Assembly: GCF_051622035.1 (NCBI RefSeq) | Contig: NC_135359.1 | Coordinates: forward strand, 19,057,501-19,121,500 | DNA from: Arctopsyche grandis | Lineage: Eukaryota > Arthropoda > Insecta > Trichoptera > Hydropsychidae | Reading direction: 5' to 3' | Length of the DNA stretch: 64,000 bases | Shown: positions 60,991 through 64,000 of the stretch, in pieces | Layout of the letters: each line of letters begins with the position of its first letter | Numbering within the stretch: the first letter of the stretch is position 1 | Program-made: the position numbers and the translations under genes | The notes under the pieces: model-generated | What the model saw: the letters and a program-made list of their open reading frames with translations, nothing else | Databases searched by the model: none | Told to the model about the DNA's origin: nothing

Positions 60991-62159
60991 ATTTTTTTTT
61001 AGCAATATATTAAAAATAATTATAACTATTCTTATTATTTACAGTTTCATAATATATTGATGATAAAAATCAAAAAAGTCAAAATCTCAATTTCAAACAT
61101 TTAAAATTGAATTTTTTGCCACTTTATTCAAGCACACGTATTAAGTATACGTATGTATGTATAATAATATTATTCATTAATTTAGTTTCATAAAAAATAA
61201 ACAGATTAAAATGATTAAAATTTATTTCATCTACTGGCATAATATAAATTTCTAAAAATAATGATCATATTCAGATAATCATCATACGTATACTATATTA
61301 GCTTTTGTTCAATTTTTAATTGTTTCTGTTTTTTATTTTATTCTCTAAATATTTTGGGTAACAGTCAAAGGTACAAAATAATCGAAAATCTGAACTTTAG
61401 CTGTGGGTCAAAGTGTATAAGTATATGATAATAAAATTTTAATATAGTACTTATAAGTGATAATAAAATATTATTGGATGAATTGCATATATTTGAAATA
61501 AAATCTAACTAATGAGATTAACAATTGATCATTTATATAACACATAACCTTTTATCTAAAAACGACTCATATAATATACTATTGCACGTATTCGTAACAT
61601 GTATGATTTAACTAGCGATATCATACATGTATGTATACATTTAATTTTAAATATAAATTTTCAAAAATATATAAAATCGTCCTTGCATATGGAATTACAC
61701 ATAAATGTTTATGTTTATCACAAACAGTTTGATGAATGTACATTATATGTATGTATGTACTTACTATCCAAACATTTTCATTAAATCAACCACACATTTT
61801 CATAAAAATCAACCACACATTTTTGCTGTAAATGGTACCCAGTACATACATACATATAAAAAGAAAATCATTTATCAATTCGAACCATTACCGTTTGATG
61901 AGCGCATCGCATGACTGCGGTTTCTTATTGTAATTTTTCGAAACATATCTACTAAGCACCGAGCATTTTCTACGAATAATATAATACTATCAAAATATAA
62001 ATAATAATAATGGCAATAGTACATATGTACATAAATAGAAAATCAATGTAAATTCGTACATGACATTTCAATACCCAATATTGCATACATACATTTATTC
62101 ATTGCATGTTCGATAAATACATTCTAACCGAAAAATCATTACACATTTCAACAAATACA
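60991..62159. other. AT-rich intergenic DNA
   Basis: Simple ATGTATGT and TACATACATA repeats; nothing else recognisable. Confidence 0.4.
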
Positions 62160-62640
62160 TATACTATTGTAGATCTCGCGCAAAGTAACAGTTGAATCTT
62201 TTCCCATACTATTATTCCCATATCTAGCTAGGGGTTGAAATTACCAACTAGCATCGCTTTTACTAAAACAACCGCAATCGCATCGAGAGGGTGATTCATA
62301 ATGACGTCTAATTGCATATTGAATGCATTCGGTATCACCAATATTTTCACGATTAGATACGGAAAAATTATATTGCGTTTATGAAACATACATACGTATA
62401 CTTTATATTCAGTATGCAACGTGCAATTTAGATTGTATCGAAAATTTGAATGTAGCCCATTATCGACGCGTATGATTTATTCATGATTTTTTTATTTGCA
62501 CGTAATAATGTCGGGATTGATGCATTTTTTTCGTCCCCGGGTTGCCGCATTTGAATATTGGCTATTGGGATTTTACATCTTGAACAAATGCGTACTTATT
62601 TCCATTGTGCCAGACAATGCGTAAAAGTGCAACACATTAC
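62160..62640. promoter_or_regulatory. Candidate cis-regulatory block
   Basis: Balanced, non-repetitive sequence containing TCTAATTGCATATTGAATGC, TTTATTCATGA and TGCGTAAAAG words. No coding potential is recognised. Confidence 0.2.
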
Positions 62641-64000
62641 CGTTGTTTTTTTTATTACAAATTGTCTATTTGCATATTTTTATTTGATGTTATTTTATAA
62701 ATTATGAATCATTGCGATAAATTTTTGCTGTGAAATATGTTCGTATGTGAAATTTATTTAAATTTTTCGATTACGAAGCATGTACGCTTATTATTTTACT
62801 TCATCGCTTGTAAACTTTCTCCTTTTTTTAAATAAAAATAAATTTACATATAATAGATACCTCATATTATTAATAGTAATTCATTTAAAATTCAAAAAAA
62901 AAATAAATGATTAATTATTTAATTCGTCACTGTCAAATTTACTAATCGATCTACGTTCAATGTTTATCATTTTTTTTCTTAATTATTCAGAGCTTGTTCA
63001 TGCTATATATATTCAAATTAGCATTTATGTTTATCTATAGTTCTATTTACTATTTTTATTCATTGAAATGACAATGAGGTTGCGTAATAAAAAATACCAT
63101 AATAAAAGACATCACAACCGCTCTATGCAAAGCGACTTAACTTTTTATGATAATTTTTTAATCCTCCTTTTAATTTTCGCCATTAAATTGAGTAGACGTC
63201 GCGGTCGTTTATTGTTATTATTTTTTTACGTCAGCATCCCTTTGATGCCCTTTTTACCTCTTAAACGAAACCATAAACCAATATTTATTCTGCAAGTTGG
63301 GGGGCGATGAAGGCAGGGACTAAAATCCCCTATCATAACAATTACTATTATCACTTGTGAAACGAAAGATTCCTTTCACATACACTTATTATAGGCTTTT
63401 ACGACAAAGATATTAACATTTTATCTTTCAATGCATACTTATATATAAAACGAAAATATTTTTGGTAAAGAAATATAGAACCCGTTTATGTAATTTAAAA
63501 AATCTTTCTATTTTTTAATGATTTTAACAATTTGCCTCTACTATTCCTTTAATGACCCCTCAGGGTATGTTTTCTCAACAAACCGAGAACCGTTTATTAT
63601 TGTTGAAAGGGGGACAAAACGAACCGTGCATAAAGACCAAAGCCATCCCTAAACGTTTGATCCGCAAAACCAACAAACTTTGCCAATTTAGAGCGATTTC
63701 CACAATATTTTCATTGCATAATTGACGCAATAATTCAGAGACAACAGTTTGCAATTAACGATACATTTTATGTTAAACTAAAGAGCAAAACTATGTATGT
63801 ACGAAGAGTCATAACAATTGACCCACACGTTCGCTAAAAATTTGTTTTGAATTAATTAATGAACTTTGAAATCACACTTAACATAAAATAAATCAACTAA
63901 TCAGTGAATAGCGTGCGAAAGTAAGAGCATTTTAAATGTAAACCATAAAAAACGCTTCAGTTTAAAATCATTGCAAAAAAAAAAACAATAGGCAGACATA
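62641..64000. other. AT-rich intergenic DNA to the window end
   Basis: A less AT-rich stretch at 63540-63760 includes GTTTATTATTGTTGAAAGGG and might be regulatory. The 80-codon frame at 63068-63310 has no recognised domain or splice context. Nothing else is supported. Confidence 0.35.

Noticed and set aside
63068-63310. 80-codon plus frame near the window end
   Set aside because: Composition is basic and leucine-rich by chance of AT-rich DNA; no domain or splice support.

Overview
The window is a stretch of an AT-rich insect nuclear genome. Evidence for an insect is the spliceosomal genes with GT-AG introns, tRNA-Gln, tRNA-Trp and an intron-containing tRNA-Tyr of insect type, a mariner-family remnant, RTE-like LINE tails and a tRNA-derived SINE. 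The order (fly, caddisfly, moth or other) cannot be fixed from the sequence alone. Gene density is low; most of the window is intergenic or intronic AT-rich DNA with repeats.

Layout. 1-679 is the 3' end of a plus-strand gene ending in a hydrophobic tail (GPI-signal or membrane-anchor like). Between 8.3 and 35 kb lie three spliced minus-strand genes in head-to-tail order: A (8275-10512, 615 aa), B (12650-17458, 183 aa) and C (25579-34923, 196 aa). I assembled each from three coding exons with matching splice sites and reading frames. All three encode predicted secreted or signal-anchored proteins with two cysteine pairs. The first pair (C-x5-C) sits in exon 2 and the second in exon 3, and the intron between them is phase 2 in every gene. 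They appear to be old tandem paralogues of a fast-evolving four-cysteine family whose function I cannot name. Gene A carries long Pro/Tyr and Gln/Asn/Tyr-rich inserts, B is compact and basic, and C has introns of about 1.3 and 7.4 kb loaded with mobile elements and hairpins.

From 35 to 64 kb I find no convincing protein-coding gene. This part holds three tRNA genes (Gln-CTG, Trp-CCA, Tyr-GTA); a fourth, Gln-TTG, is at 7.7 kb. It also holds a GC-rich island with clustered CRE-like sites (37.4 kb), a 432-bp tandem duplication, SINE copies, a 552-bp internally deleted mariner with both terminal inverted repeats, a 25-bp minisatellite, many decayed RTE tails (almost all in minus orientation) and G-tract-bearing fragments resembling hAT ends. 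Several less AT-rich, non-coding blocks (20.6, 46.2, 55.9, 59.1 and 62.2 kb) could be regulatory DNA.

The most interesting items are the tandem four-cysteine family, a 379-bp foldback element with 9-bp target duplications in intron 2 of gene C, two nearly perfect hairpins in intron 1 of gene C, and the SINE family.
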